Below, one piece after another: positions 13,268 through 20,825 of a stretch of DNA of 47,238 nt. Positions within the stretch are counted from its first letter, which is position 1, and the number at the start of each line of letters is the position of its first letter. Source of the DNA: a virus; IMG/VR virus record IMGVR_UViG_3300009285_003700, positions 1 through 47,238 of that record; one strand, 5' to 3'. The notes under the pieces are model-generated. The model was not told where the DNA came from, did not search any database, and saw only the letters and a program-made list of their open reading frames with translations. A program made the position numbers and the translations under genes.

Positions 13268-13546
13268 ATGATAAATATAAAACATTTTTCTAAAGTAATT
13301 GCTGACGAAGTAGGAGTGGACAACGCACAGGTAATTGCGGTTATCAACGCGGCAGTAGAACGTGTGGTGAAAGGAGTCGATGATGGAGAGATAATTAACA
13401 TCTCCAAGCTGGGACGTTTCTGGAAAGTGATAAGGAAAGGACGGAACTGCCGTAATCCAATCACTAGCGAACCGATGCGGTGGGAAGATGTACCTATGGT
13501 TAGATATAGCCCGGCTAATAAATTCACCAAAACTATTAGAAAATAA
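13268..13546 (+). CDS. HU/IHF-like DNA-binding protein
   Basis: A 92-residue protein starting MINIKHFSKVIADEVG. The helical dimerisation part (about 1-45), the G-E-I-I-N-I-S-K-L-G-R-F beta region, the RNPIT arm tip and the V-R-Y-S-P-A-N-K-F-T-K-T end match the HU/IHF family (usual 90-95 residues). It bends and compacts DNA, probably during phage replication or packaging. Its start overlaps the end of the previous frame closely, and no ribosome binding site is obvious. Confidence 0.82.
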   Translation: MINIKHFSKVIADEVGVDNAQVIAVINAAVERVVKGVDDGEIINISKLGRFWKVIRKGRNCRNPITSEPMRWEDVPMVRYSPANKFTKTIRK

Positions 13547-13548
13547 GT

Positions 13549-13992
13549 ATGGCTGGTTTTCACTGGCCGACGCCATTAGCAAACAAATACCGTGCTCGCT
13601 CCACTTATTACTGTTTGCATTGCGGAAAAACTTGTTTACCTAACCCTCAATTCAATAAACAAGGCCATCGTTTAACAACCCTCTGTCCGGCGTGCGGACA
13701 ATATGCTCAATTCTTTTCGTCAAATTTAGAGTTCACCCGTTATCTGGATTTACATAACTTAGAAATATACGGGGACATAAGCGATTTAGAACTACAACCA
13801 AGATTTCCGATTAAAATAAAAAACCCTCAAGGAGTAGAGATATTAGTGACTACTTACGTCGCTGATTTCCGTTATAAAAATAAAGAGGGTAAAGAAGTAG
13901 TAGAGGATGTTAAAGGTTTTAAGACTGCAATTTACCGTCTGAAAAAGAAACTCGTTAAGGCTTATTACGGAATCAGCATTTTGGAGACTTAA
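13549..13992 (+). CDS. DUF1064-type (PD-(D/E)XK) nuclease with N-terminal zinc finger
   Basis: A 147-residue protein. Residues about 10-50 hold YYCLHCGKTC and LCPACGQY, a four-Cys zinc finger. The rest follows the DUF1064 pattern: LEFTRYLDLHNLEIYGDISD, LQPRFPI, TTYVADFRYKNKEG, and VVEDVKGFKT, ending in YGISILE. The D...E-x-V-K residues form the nuclease core of this endonuclease I/Holliday-resolvase-like family. In usual members the zinc-finger segment is shorter. It is the last rightward gene and faces the next gene tail to tail with three bases between stops. Confidence 0.78.
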   Translation: MAGFHWPTPLANKYRARSTYYCLHCGKTCLPNPQFNKQGHRLTTLCPACGQYAQFFSSNLEFTRYLDLHNLEIYGDISDLELQPRFPIKIKNPQGVEILVTTYVADFRYKNKEGKEVVEDVKGFKTAIYRLKKKLVKAYYGISILET

Positions 13993-13995
13993 TAC

Positions 13996-14535
13996 TTATA
14001 ATGCCACCTCTCCAACTATCTTAGCCGGGTCGACAATTCTTCCAACCCCCTGGGGATGTCCGCCTTCAACAATACTGACTGCCTGCCCCTGATCATTAAC
14101 CCTGATTTTAAGTACATGCCCTGTGGCGCTTTCATTAGTTTTGACTACTCGCTCCAGGCCGGGATAAAGATGGATAAGTTTGGTTGGAATAGTCCTGGCA
14201 AATCCATCCTTAGTTACCCGTTTGTTAGGCAAAACGCCGGCATTCTTTAGTGTTTGGATGCAGTTGCCAGGATTAGCAGGCTTTTTAGGAGTAAGGTCAG
14301 CGCTAGGATCGTTTTTAAGGGCTGTTTGCTTGCTGGATGGAATATATAGCCTGTTTTGGTTTATGTCACTGTTTTGGGCCATTTCCGCTTGATTGCGCTG
14401 GTGTTCTGGGGTAGTGATGGGATCCAAATAGGCCACAATATACTGATTCGACCATTTTCCTTTGATTCTCGATATTTGTCCGTCTTGGCTGCTTGCGGCT
14501 GGCAGGGGATAAAGAAGTCCAGGAATTATCAGCAA
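13996..14535 (-). CDS. Probable secreted protein, last gene of the late strand
   Basis: A 179-residue protein from a TTG start. The hydrophobic N-terminus (LLIIPGLLYPLPAASS) resembles a signal peptide with a cleavage site near A-A-S-S. The frame is open 12 codons further upstream (KSIIIKLNKIVS..., from 14571), which would give a classic Lys-led signal peptide but has no standard start codon. The mature part is Asn/Gln/Pro-rich, then beta-rich (GHVLKIRVNDQGQAVSIVEG). It follows a terminator, so it may have its own control. Function unknown. Confidence 0.55.
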   Translation of the reverse strand: MLIIPGLLYPLPAASSQDGQISRIKGKWSNQYIVAYLDPITTPEHQRNQAEMAQNSDINQNRLYIPSSKQTALKNDPSADLTPKKPANPGNCIQTLKNAGVLPNKRVTKDGFARTIPTKLIHLYPGLERVVKTNESATGHVLKIRVNDQGQAVSIVEGGHPQGVGRIVDPAKIVGEVAL

Positions 14536-14582
14536 CGAGACGATCTTGTTGAGTTTGATAATGATGGATTTTCACTCTATCA

Positions 14583-14615
14583 CATAAACAAAAGAAGCGG
14601 TTGCGTCCCGCTTCT
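14583..14615 (-). terminator. Intrinsic terminator of the late operon
   Basis: On the minus strand AGAAGCGG pairs with CCGCTTCT (14608-14615 with 14593-14600) around a 7-base loop and is followed by TTTTGTTTATG. This is a well-formed intrinsic terminator after the holin-like gene. Confidence 0.78.
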
Positions 14616-14664
14616 CAAGTATTGTTAGATAACCTTTATATTGTCGTTAATATAGACATTTTGA

Positions 14665-14994
14665 TTAATTTTGGCTTGTGGATAAATCAAAATCCTCCGG
14701 TTCTGTTCTAGCAACTGCCATGTTTTTTTCAATCTCTGACTTCCTGACTTCACGTTGATCGTTATACACGCTAGTCAATCCCGCTACCAGCGAAGCGAAG
14801 GAAAACATACTCTGCCATGCCTCCGGCAACGCTATAAATAAGCCAAAAAATACCGATGATATGACTAGAGCGGCTACCGTCGGGTATGATTTAACAAACC
14901 ACAACTGCGATGCTTCCTTAACCACTTGACGCACCAACGGGACCAAACCTAGCAATCCTGCATTTTGCACTAAATCTACTATCTCTATCTCCAT
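14665..14994 (-). CDS. Holin-like membrane protein
   Basis: A 109-residue protein. It has an amphipathic N-terminal helix, then two hydrophobic segments at about 38-56 (PTVAALVISSVFFGLFIAL) and 60-75 (MFSFASLVAGLTSVY), and a charged C-terminal tail (REVRKSEIEKN). This is the size and layout of phage holins, which form membrane lesions that release the endolysin. It is the last gene before a terminator and sits beside XhlA-like and M23 genes, which supports the call. The specific holin family is not recognised. Confidence 0.65.
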   Translation of the reverse strand: MEIEIVDLVQNAGLLGLVPLVRQVVKEASQLWFVKSYPTVAALVISSVFFGLFIALPEAWQSMFSFASLVAGLTSVYNDQREVRKSEIEKNMAVARTEPEDFDLSTSQN

Positions 14995-15000
14995 AAGATA

Positions 15001-15126
15001 TCACCATCCCTTCCGTCTCTTACCGCCACTGCCTGGATAACACACGGGACAAATATACTTCCTGCCTTTCGGCTGTATTGTTCCGCAAATATCACACTTA
15101 ATTAATTTTTTAGTATAATTTGCCAT
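15001..15126 (-). CDS. Zinc-ribbon microprotein (41 aa)
   Basis: A 41-residue protein, MANYTKKLIKCDICGTIQPK then YICPVCYPGSGGKRRKGW. Two C-x-x-C knuckles 16 residues apart make a compact zinc ribbon with a basic tail. The ATG at 15126 lies within the 3' end of the XhlA-like gene (25-base overlap), and its TGA falls a few bases before the holin-like start, so the lysis genes are continuous. Function unknown. Found by reading the gap between the two lysis genes. Confidence 0.6.
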   Translation of the reverse strand: MANYTKKLIKCDICGTIQPKGRKYICPVCYPGSGGKRRKGW

Positions 15127-15452
15127 ATATAAGGGGCCGCAAAACTTAATAATCCAACCGCACCCATGAATATCCACATATATTTCTTTAGCTGCTCATC
15201 GGTATCTTGTAGGCGGCAATGCTCGTCATTGTGAGTTTTGACGTAAGCTTCGTTTGTTTTAATAAAATCCTCCATTCGGCGATCAGCAGCCTTTAATAGA
15301 CCTAGAATATCCCTGTTCTGTAAAAGTAAGTCCGTTAGTTGTTTGTTCATGGCATCTTGTTGGTTTTCTAATCTTGTTAATCTTGCATCCCTAAGGTCAT
15401 TATCTTTGGTGACAATCTGACGTATCTTTTCCACTTGCTGTTCTGCTTCCAT
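15102..15452 (-). CDS. XhlA-like coiled-coil membrane protein
   Basis: A 116-residue protein. A long coiled coil (about 1-90, EKIRQIVTKDNDLRDARLTR and LENQQDAMNKQLTDLLLQN) ends in one C-terminal transmembrane helix (WIFMGAVGLLSFAAPYIW) and a short basic end. This is the layout of haemolysin XhlA, a membrane partner of phage holins in PBSX-type lysis modules. It lies directly after the endolysin gene with one base between. Confidence 0.7.
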   Translation of the reverse strand: MEAEQQVEKIRQIVTKDNDLRDARLTRLENQQDAMNKQLTDLLLQNRDILGLLKAADRRMEDFIKTNEAYVKTHNDEHCRLQDTDEQLKKYMWIFMGAVGLLSFAAPYIWQIILKN

Positions 15453-15453
15453 A

Positions 15454-16137
15454 TCATATATATTTTTCTTTCATCCTTTGCCACTCCTTGTTACCGATTA
15501 CATTAAATGTTACTCGGTCTATCCCCCATACTCTAATAGCCCAGTAATCCATCTTATCTTCAAGGTCAACCTGGCCGGTGATCTCATATAATTCAATTCG
15601 GCGCCAGAATACTAGCCAGTCACCCAGCGCTGGCTTGCGCTTCCACACTCGCTCGAATGTGGCGATAACTTTTTCTTTAGTTAAAGGCGCGTCTTCATAA
15701 GAATAGGTCTTGAGCCACTCACTCGGATTGATCCAGCGTTTGGCTACCTGGTCCCACACGCCGAAATGCAGATGATCCCCGGTAGAGTTGCCGGTTGAGT
15801 CTCCGTAAGCAAATACCTGCCCTTTCTGGATAATTTTACCGATGGTTTTGATTCCGATTGATTGCAGATGGGCGTAATAAAGTAAATAGCGGCCATCCAG
15901 TGTAGCAGCTTTTACCAGGTTTCCGTAGGACCCTCCCCAGCCTGCAAAGGTTAACTTTTGGGGGAGTGGAGAACGGATATGTGTGCCGCGCGCAATACTA
16001 AAATCATCGCCCCTGTGCATCGTCCCAGCCAACTGCCGCAAGCTGGCGATATTCCGCCATGACCAGGGATACCTGGCTCCGAATGGAAACGACAATCGGT
16101 ATGTCACGCCTGCTAGAGGATGCTGTGGTTTAACCAT
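15454..16137 (-). CDS. M23 (LytM) peptidase endolysin
   Basis: A 227-residue protein. The N-terminal domain (about 1-145) is a LytM peptidase with the zinc and catalytic residues HRGDDF (H-x-x-x-D, about 41-46), YAHL (about 88-91) and DHLHFGV (H-x-H, about 120-126). It cuts peptide cross-links in peptidoglycan. The C-terminal 80 residues (LTKEKVIATFERVWKRKP...) may bind the cell wall but match nothing I know. There is no signal peptide, so release needs the holin. Confidence 0.88.
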   Translation of the reverse strand: MVKPQHPLAGVTYRLSFPFGARYPWSWRNIASLRQLAGTMHRGDDFSIARGTHIRSPLPQKLTFAGWGGSYGNLVKAATLDGRYLLYYAHLQSIGIKTIGKIIQKGQVFAYGDSTGNSTGDHLHFGVWDQVAKRWINPSEWLKTYSYEDAPLTKEKVIATFERVWKRKPALGDWLVFWRRIELYEITGQVDLEDKMDYWAIRVWGIDRVTFNVIGNKEWQRMKEKYI

Positions 16138-16175
16138 GAGTAAATAATAGTGGAAATAACCTTACTTGACAATAA

Positions 16176-16200
16176 ACGCCCCGACTGTATAACGGGGCGT
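16176..16200 (-). terminator. GC hairpin upstream of the endolysin
   Basis: ACGCCCCG (16176-16183) and CGGGGCGT (16193-16200) form a perfect 8-bp stem. Reading leftwards it is followed by TTATTG, a weak T-run. It may be a leaky terminator or an mRNA 5' hairpin for the lysis genes. Confidence 0.5.
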
Positions 16201-16284
16201 AATAGTAATATCCGCCAGGTAAGTTCTCGTTCTTAAAAATATAAGGGTTTGAACCAGAACTCCCGTAACCAGATTTACTATTTA

Positions 16285-16327
16285 CATTATACAAAAAAAA
16301 ATAGCCACTTCCTAGTAAGCTGGCTAT
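16285..16327 (-). terminator. Strong intrinsic terminator, adjacent -10-like box
   Basis: Reading leftwards, ATAGCCA (16327-16321) pairs with TGGCTAT (16307-16301) and a run of nine T (complement of 16293-16301) follows directly. Right after it is TATAAT (complement of 16285-16290), a possible -10 for a lysis-gene promoter, though no good -35 is visible. It ends transcription from the tail genes. Confidence 0.78.
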
Positions 16328-16426
16328 CTTGATATGTTTGTACTTTTTAATCCTTTAAATTGTTTTCTACGCCTATAAACGAACATCTAGGGATAAGGGC
16401 ATGTTTATTGTATCACAAAAGAAAAT

Positions 16427-16493
16427 GGGAAGCGAGCTAGACAGACCTTTATGGGAGATGGTTTGGTTGTTGGCTGTAGCTGGCTTCCCTAAG
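16427..16493. ncRNA. Long interrupted hairpin in the tail-lysis gap
   Basis: GGGAAGC, one mismatch, AGCTA (about 16427-16440) pair with TAGCT, one mismatch, GCTTCCC (about 16480-16493). The stem is 12 bp with one internal mismatch and a loop of about 38 bases. On the leftward strand TTTTCTTTT follows, so it could terminate leftward transcription. The remaining part of the 405-base gap 16138-16542 shows no ORF worth calling. Confidence 0.4.
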
Positions 16494-16542
16494 AGTGAAA
16501 GAACAAACGACGAATATGTGAATGATTATAGTATACATCATT

Positions 16543-16773
16543 TCACGATTTGTGCATAATCCTGTCAAACAAAGCCAAGTGGTTCCTTCTGTCTTCCCTA
16601 TTCCTCCAAAGACTTAGCATAATGGCGTTAATATCTTTGACGTCTTTTACTTCCTTTCTGCAAGTTTGGCATACACCGGCAGCGATAGATTGTTTGGAGA
16701 AGACGCCTGACATGCCTAGCTCGTCTGAAACAAAAAACGCGAGACAGCTTACGCAGCGTTTTTCGCTTTCCAT
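16543..16773 (-). CDS. Zinc-finger small protein (76 aa)
   Basis: A 76-residue protein starting MESEKRCVSC. The ATG at 16773 is chosen because AAGGAG lies eight bases upstream; a longer reading from 16845 has no such site. CVSC and CQTC, about 30 residues apart, form a probable zinc site, and the rest is helical (AIMLSLWRNREDRRNHLALF). It lies between the tail genes and the lysis genes. Function unknown. Confidence 0.6.
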   Translation of the reverse strand: MESEKRCVSCLAFFVSDELGMSGVFSKQSIAAGVCQTCRKEVKDVKDINAIMLSLWRNREDRRNHLALFDRIMHKS

Positions 16774-16813
16774 GTTGGTCTCCTTGTGAAAGAACGGATA
16801 TATTATAACACCT

Positions 16814-16822
16814 TTATCCACA
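16814..16822 (+). promoter_or_regulatory. DnaA-box-like sequence
   Basis: TTATCCACA, identical to the DnaA-box consensus and to 3276-3284, lies in the gap between two late genes. Single boxes occur by chance in a genome this size. Confidence 0.25.
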
Positions 16823-16860
16823 GTCCGGTGACAACAAAGTGTCACTTTAACAACATTTTT

Positions 16861-18972
16861 CTATGCAATCATGGGCCTATCATCCACTTGTATCCTGGAT
16901 ATCTCTTGAGTGGACATATCATCATTACTAAATATAACTGCACCCATGCCGTACCCGGCCTTTCCTGCCGCCGTTATACTACTGTCAGTGACGCTGACTT
17001 TCTTAACCTCATTGACCACGGCTTGTATTGTAGTGCCCCTTACCTCCAGCCTTACAGTATTACCATTGCTGACGATGGCTCCCTGGTCTGATCCAAGAGC
17101 TACCAAACCGCCTGCTAGCGTAAGTTTATACATCTGAAACACAGATGCATTAAAGCGCAGGGCATAATAATGGTTGGCATCCTGCACGCGTACTGCCAAA
17201 ATATGCGGATCATCCCCGGTATCAGCAACTACCACATCTACCTCGACACCATAACTAGCCGTATGGTATGTCCCATCAAGCGTATAAAGCACGCCATCGC
17301 TAAGTGTCCCTATTTCTTTTACGACCGTATCGATTTCTCCACCGCTATCCAACACTTTTAGTGTACTGCCGACACCTACCTGTATAAGTACAGTATAACC
17401 AGTTCCTACTTGCGTTGGTGTCCAGCTTGCCAGTGTCGAGTCAAAGCTAGTATTAAAATCATCAAGGAAAATGTCCACCGGGTTGGATGGAGACGCCGAC
17501 GGTGAAGCCGATGGGGATTTACTGGAACTGGGCGAAGTTGAAAAGCTGACTGACGGTGATTTGCTCAGGCTTGGAGACGTTGACGGGCTCTTGGAAGGTG
17601 ATTTAGACGGCGACTTCGACGGGGATTTGCTACGCGATTTCGACGGACTCTTACTCGGCGACTTTGACGGCGAGTGGCTAGCAGACGGACTGATTGATGG
17701 AGACTTGCTGACGCTTGGGCTGTAGCTCGGGCTCTTGGAGGGCGACTTGGATGGAGAATGGCTAGCGCTGGGGCTGACACTAGGGGACTTGGAAGGCGAA
17801 GCTGACGGCGAGGCTGACTTGCTGGGGCCGGAATATGTTATTGCAGACATAGCGTCTGTCTCTTGCTTGTCCAAACGCCGCTTTATATGGTCTATCTTAC
17901 TTTCAATTTGCGGGTGCTGTAGTGACAGCTCTAGCTCGACATGGTCTTTGCGGTACACGGTGCGCACGATAAACATATTTTCTGTGAGTAGGTCGTTTAT
18001 CTCCGGCGGAAGATTCATGATCCGACAGGTATCTCCCGGATCAATATTTTCAATGCCGCCACTGTATTTATCATTGACAATCGCCGATACCTTCCGCAAT
18101 GGCGGTTTATATACTTCTAAATAGGCGTCGCCAATTTCACTGGCGGTAGTTTCGTCAGGTACATTATATTCAGTAACTACCAATGCGCGGTTTCCGTAAG
18201 AGCCGACTGTTGAACCCTCGCGCATACGCACGTTACCCCCGGCATTATACTGGACAAAAATCTGATTATTGGACGCCAACAAATCCTCGGTTAGCACGGG
18301 AAACTCGTTTACGTCCAGTCCATAGGTGAATTCATGGTCGGCAGTGGTCGAGGCTTTTTTGAAATGAAAAACATTGTCACCCTTAACTAACCAGTGCCAA
18401 ATTCTGTTGGTGTCAAAGGCCAAAAACACGCAGCGCTGCAGGGACTCGCCAGCCAGTTGCAGTTTAAACTTGTCTTGCACATTATCGGTGCTATCCTCAA
18501 CCGTGCCGGTAGCTTCGTCAACCGGCCAAAAACCGTCCTGCACCTGCACCTTGTCGAGTATGTCTGATACTATCGCGCTCGCTTTAGCCGCGCTAACGCC
18601 AGTAAAATCCATGACAATCGTGTCATCATTGCGGTATAGCATTTCCCATAGCCGCGAAGCGTGCCCATAAGCGTTTACCACAACCCGATTATCATCGGGA
18701 CGCAGATTAATCGTGCGCTGTGGTATGTAACCCGAAAAGTATGTCAATCCCTCTGACCCCGTGTGGGGACTGGCAACTATAATGTCAACCCTGTTCATCA
18801 GGCTTGTTTCGCCCCTTCCAATCTCGTTACTGAGTATGTTGGTATTGAGCGTTACCTTCATGCTGCCGTTTACCTCGCGCATGATCTCGTCAAAATCCCA
18901 TAATTCGGTCGCTTGCACAAACCTGCCAGTCCACTCGTATATCTTGACTATGTATCTTTTATCAAGTGGCAT
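16861..18972 (-). CDS. Tail-tip protein (Tal/hub-like) with SPS-repeat linker and ConA-like domain
   Basis: A 703-residue protein. The N-terminal part (about 1-375) has the layout of siphovirus tail-associated hub proteins: FDEIMREVNGSMKVTL, FSGYIPQRT, VNAYGHASRLWEMLY and PGDTCRIMNLPPEI. Residues about 381-494 are Ser-Pro-Ser-X repeats. The C-terminal part (about 500-700, DDFNTSFDSTLASW, then DANHYYALRF) looks like a concanavalin-A/LamG-like carbohydrate-binding sandwich. It follows the Dit gene, as expected for the baseplate. The repeat linker would hold the glycan-binding head away from the tail tip. Confidence 0.72.
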   Translation of the reverse strand: MPLDKRYIVKIYEWTGRFVQATELWDFDEIMREVNGSMKVTLNTNILSNEIGRGETSLMNRVDIIVASPHTGSEGLTYFSGYIPQRTINLRPDDNRVVVNAYGHASRLWEMLYRNDDTIVMDFTGVSAAKASAIVSDILDKVQVQDGFWPVDEATGTVEDSTDNVQDKFKLQLAGESLQRCVFLAFDTNRIWHWLVKGDNVFHFKKASTTADHEFTYGLDVNEFPVLTEDLLASNNQIFVQYNAGGNVRMREGSTVGSYGNRALVVTEYNVPDETTASEIGDAYLEVYKPPLRKVSAIVNDKYSGGIENIDPGDTCRIMNLPPEINDLLTENMFIVRTVYRKDHVELELSLQHPQIESKIDHIKRRLDKQETDAMSAITYSGPSKSASPSASPSKSPSVSPSASHSPSKSPSKSPSYSPSVSKSPSISPSASHSPSKSPSKSPSKSRSKSPSKSPSKSPSKSPSTSPSLSKSPSVSFSTSPSSSKSPSASPSASPSNPVDIFLDDFNTSFDSTLASWTPTQVGTGYTVLIQVGVGSTLKVLDSGGEIDTVVKEIGTLSDGVLYTLDGTYHTASYGVEVDVVVADTGDDPHILAVRVQDANHYYALRFNASVFQMYKLTLAGGLVALGSDQGAIVSNGNTVRLEVRGTTIQAVVNEVKKVSVTDSSITAAGKAGYGMGAVIFSNDDMSTQEISRIQVDDRPMIA

Positions 18973-18976
18973 ACCG

Positions 18977-20821
18977 TTAAACTATCCCGTAATGGGATTC
19001 ATAATATGAAATGTCAATGTCCACATTGAAGCTGGATGGTAGCGTGGTCCATAGTTTAAACCACAGGTCTTGCGCTGCTGGGGTAGTATCATCCCATGTT
19101 GATCCACCATCAGCCGACTTTTCAAGCGTGCCATTGGCATATCCGCCACTAATATATTTTCTCACCTCGTAATAGTTATCTGCGTCCCCACCAGTCTGCT
19201 TGATGACCAAGTGATAAACGGTTGCTGTCGACAGCGACGGCGCGGTCGCAAACTCCTTGATTATTTGCGCAAATGAAATGGGTACGTCGGCCTCGGCGAT
19301 GGTCAGTGTGCCGTTGATCACCGCCGACCCGCTTGGGTCGCCAGCACTGTCAGTCTCAATGCGGACATTGAGGTCTGTGTTGGCTGTAGCCACTGCCATA
19401 AATTTCACGTTATCGATCAGCAAATAATTGGGGCCGGTACCCGGCATCTGTGTGGCCAGCGCCCAGAAGTATATGTTGGCTGGCATGCCACCGCTAGCCT
19501 TGGCCGTGAACCTATAGGCGCCGTTAAAGTAAACTTTAACCGCCCCGGATTCGACCAGTATCTTTACCGTGCCTGCTGATGTACTCTCGGTGCTACCGCC
19601 GCCACTAAACGCGCCGCCGGTCTCCCACCTGCTCACTCCAGTAGCGTGCTCACTCTTTATGCGAATATAATCAGTGCCGTTTGTGATCCCGCACCGCCGG
19701 TCAATGCCCTCCTGCCCGCCCCCAACCCAGTAAAAATAAAACTCAACGCCAGTAACCTGGTCGCCGGATGGATAACCGCTTGGCGTCTTACCATCGCTAG
19801 TCAGCACCGACTGCTGTCCGATGGCGTTTAACTTAGCGCGGCCGCCGCTTACCGTGACATCACCCTCCTTATTCCAGTGCGTGGACTGTATGCTGCCACT
19901 ACTAAAGTCATCATATATTTGCAGTATCTCCCCTGCCACTTTTCTGATATATAGGGCTATCTGCCCAATGCTTTCGTTACCGCAGGTAAACTCTTGCGAA
20001 ATCCAGTTATTGCCGTATACCCCCTCCACGTCATCATAGTTGGTCTGCTCTTCGGTCACATTATTTGTACCTGCCACTGCAAACTGCCACTCATTCAATC
20101 CGGGGAGAAAAGTCGGGAAAATTCCATCAAATGCTATCTTGGTCGTGTTAAGCCGGACTTCTTTCTTTTCATTGTCGATGTAAACTGTATCGTTATCGGT
20201 CATGCTCAAACCGTCAACCGTGATCTGCTCGTTAGTAGTTGTATTGGTAAACGTGAATGCAGTTATAGTGCTAACAGTATCGAAGGTGATGGCGATGATG
20301 ACATCCGGCGCGACCGTGCCGCTTATCGTCACGCTGTCAGTCTCTGGTGTGCCGGTTATATCGGCAAAGCTGACTGTTGTCTGTTGGACGCTCCTGGCTA
20401 TACCTGTGGGGCAAAAAAAAGCGGCGGTAAAGGGCATCCATGCCACGGTTTCTGGCTCTTCGTCGGGAAACAGCGTCTCTGGATTTAGCATAATTGCGTC
20501 ATCATAGACCCATGTCCCATCCTCGTTCTCGAATTGCAGGTCGGCGACCGGAAGCCCCCCCTTATCCTCGGCCATCAATCTTTGCTCCATATCCCGTATG
20601 CCAGTCACCAGGTTAGCGGCCGAGCTTTTTAGCATAATTCCGCTAATCATTACCGTCTTACCCTTGCGGCGTGACCGCAATATAGTCATGCCGTGCGAGC
20701 CAGCGCGACCAAGTATGGTCAGGTCACGTTCGGCTGGAGACATTTCGCGCATCCTTGAATTATAAATACCGCTCCCCTCATCAAAGACGAACGTGCCAAA
20801 TTGGGGTGTTTTTGCTGGCAT
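18977..20821 (-). CDS. Distal tail protein (Dit-like) with added binding domains
   Basis: A 614-residue protein, far longer than the usual 250 or so. The N-terminal part (about 1-145) is Dit-like: FVFDEGSGIY, GMTILRSRRKGKTVMISG, PFTAAFFCP. A second beta domain (about 150-255) would be the Dit C-terminal domain. About 270-455 contains a ConA-like sandwich (YDDFSSGSIQSTHW, VEFYFYWVGGG). This appears inserted into another jelly-roll domain, whose two halves are SIGQIALYIRKVAGE and LNVRIETDSAGDPSGSAV. The extra domains probably bind host-surface sugars. Confidence 0.72.
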   Translation of the reverse strand: MPAKTPQFGTFVFDEGSGIYNSRMREMSPAERDLTILGRAGSHGMTILRSRRKGKTVMISGIMLKSSAANLVTGIRDMEQRLMAEDKGGLPVADLQFENEDGTWVYDDAIMLNPETLFPDEEPETVAWMPFTAAFFCPTGIARSVQQTTVSFADITGTPETDSVTISGTVAPDVIIAITFDTVSTITAFTFTNTTTNEQITVDGLSMTDNDTVYIDNEKKEVRLNTTKIAFDGIFPTFLPGLNEWQFAVAGTNNVTEEQTNYDDVEGVYGNNWISQEFTCGNESIGQIALYIRKVAGEILQIYDDFSSGSIQSTHWNKEGDVTVSGGRAKLNAIGQQSVLTSDGKTPSGYPSGDQVTGVEFYFYWVGGGQEGIDRRCGITNGTDYIRIKSEHATGVSRWETGGAFSGGGSTESTSAGTVKILVESGAVKVYFNGAYRFTAKASGGMPANIYFWALATQMPGTGPNYLLIDNVKFMAVATANTDLNVRIETDSAGDPSGSAVINGTLTIAEADVPISFAQIIKEFATAPSLSTATVYHLVIKQTGGDADNYYEVRKYISGGYANGTLEKSADGGSTWDDTTPAAQDLWFKLWTTLPSSFNVDIDISYYESHYGIV

Positions 20822-20825
20822 AGTA

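Noticed and set aside
14677-14685. DnaA box on the minus strand
   Set aside because: It lies in coding sequence of the holin-like gene with no cluster of further boxes. The near-match at 36831-36839 is also isolated.
16220-16275. A tRNA suggested by GGTTTGAACC and AGTTCT...AGAACT
   Set aside because: No acceptor stem or cloverleaf could be drawn on either strand.
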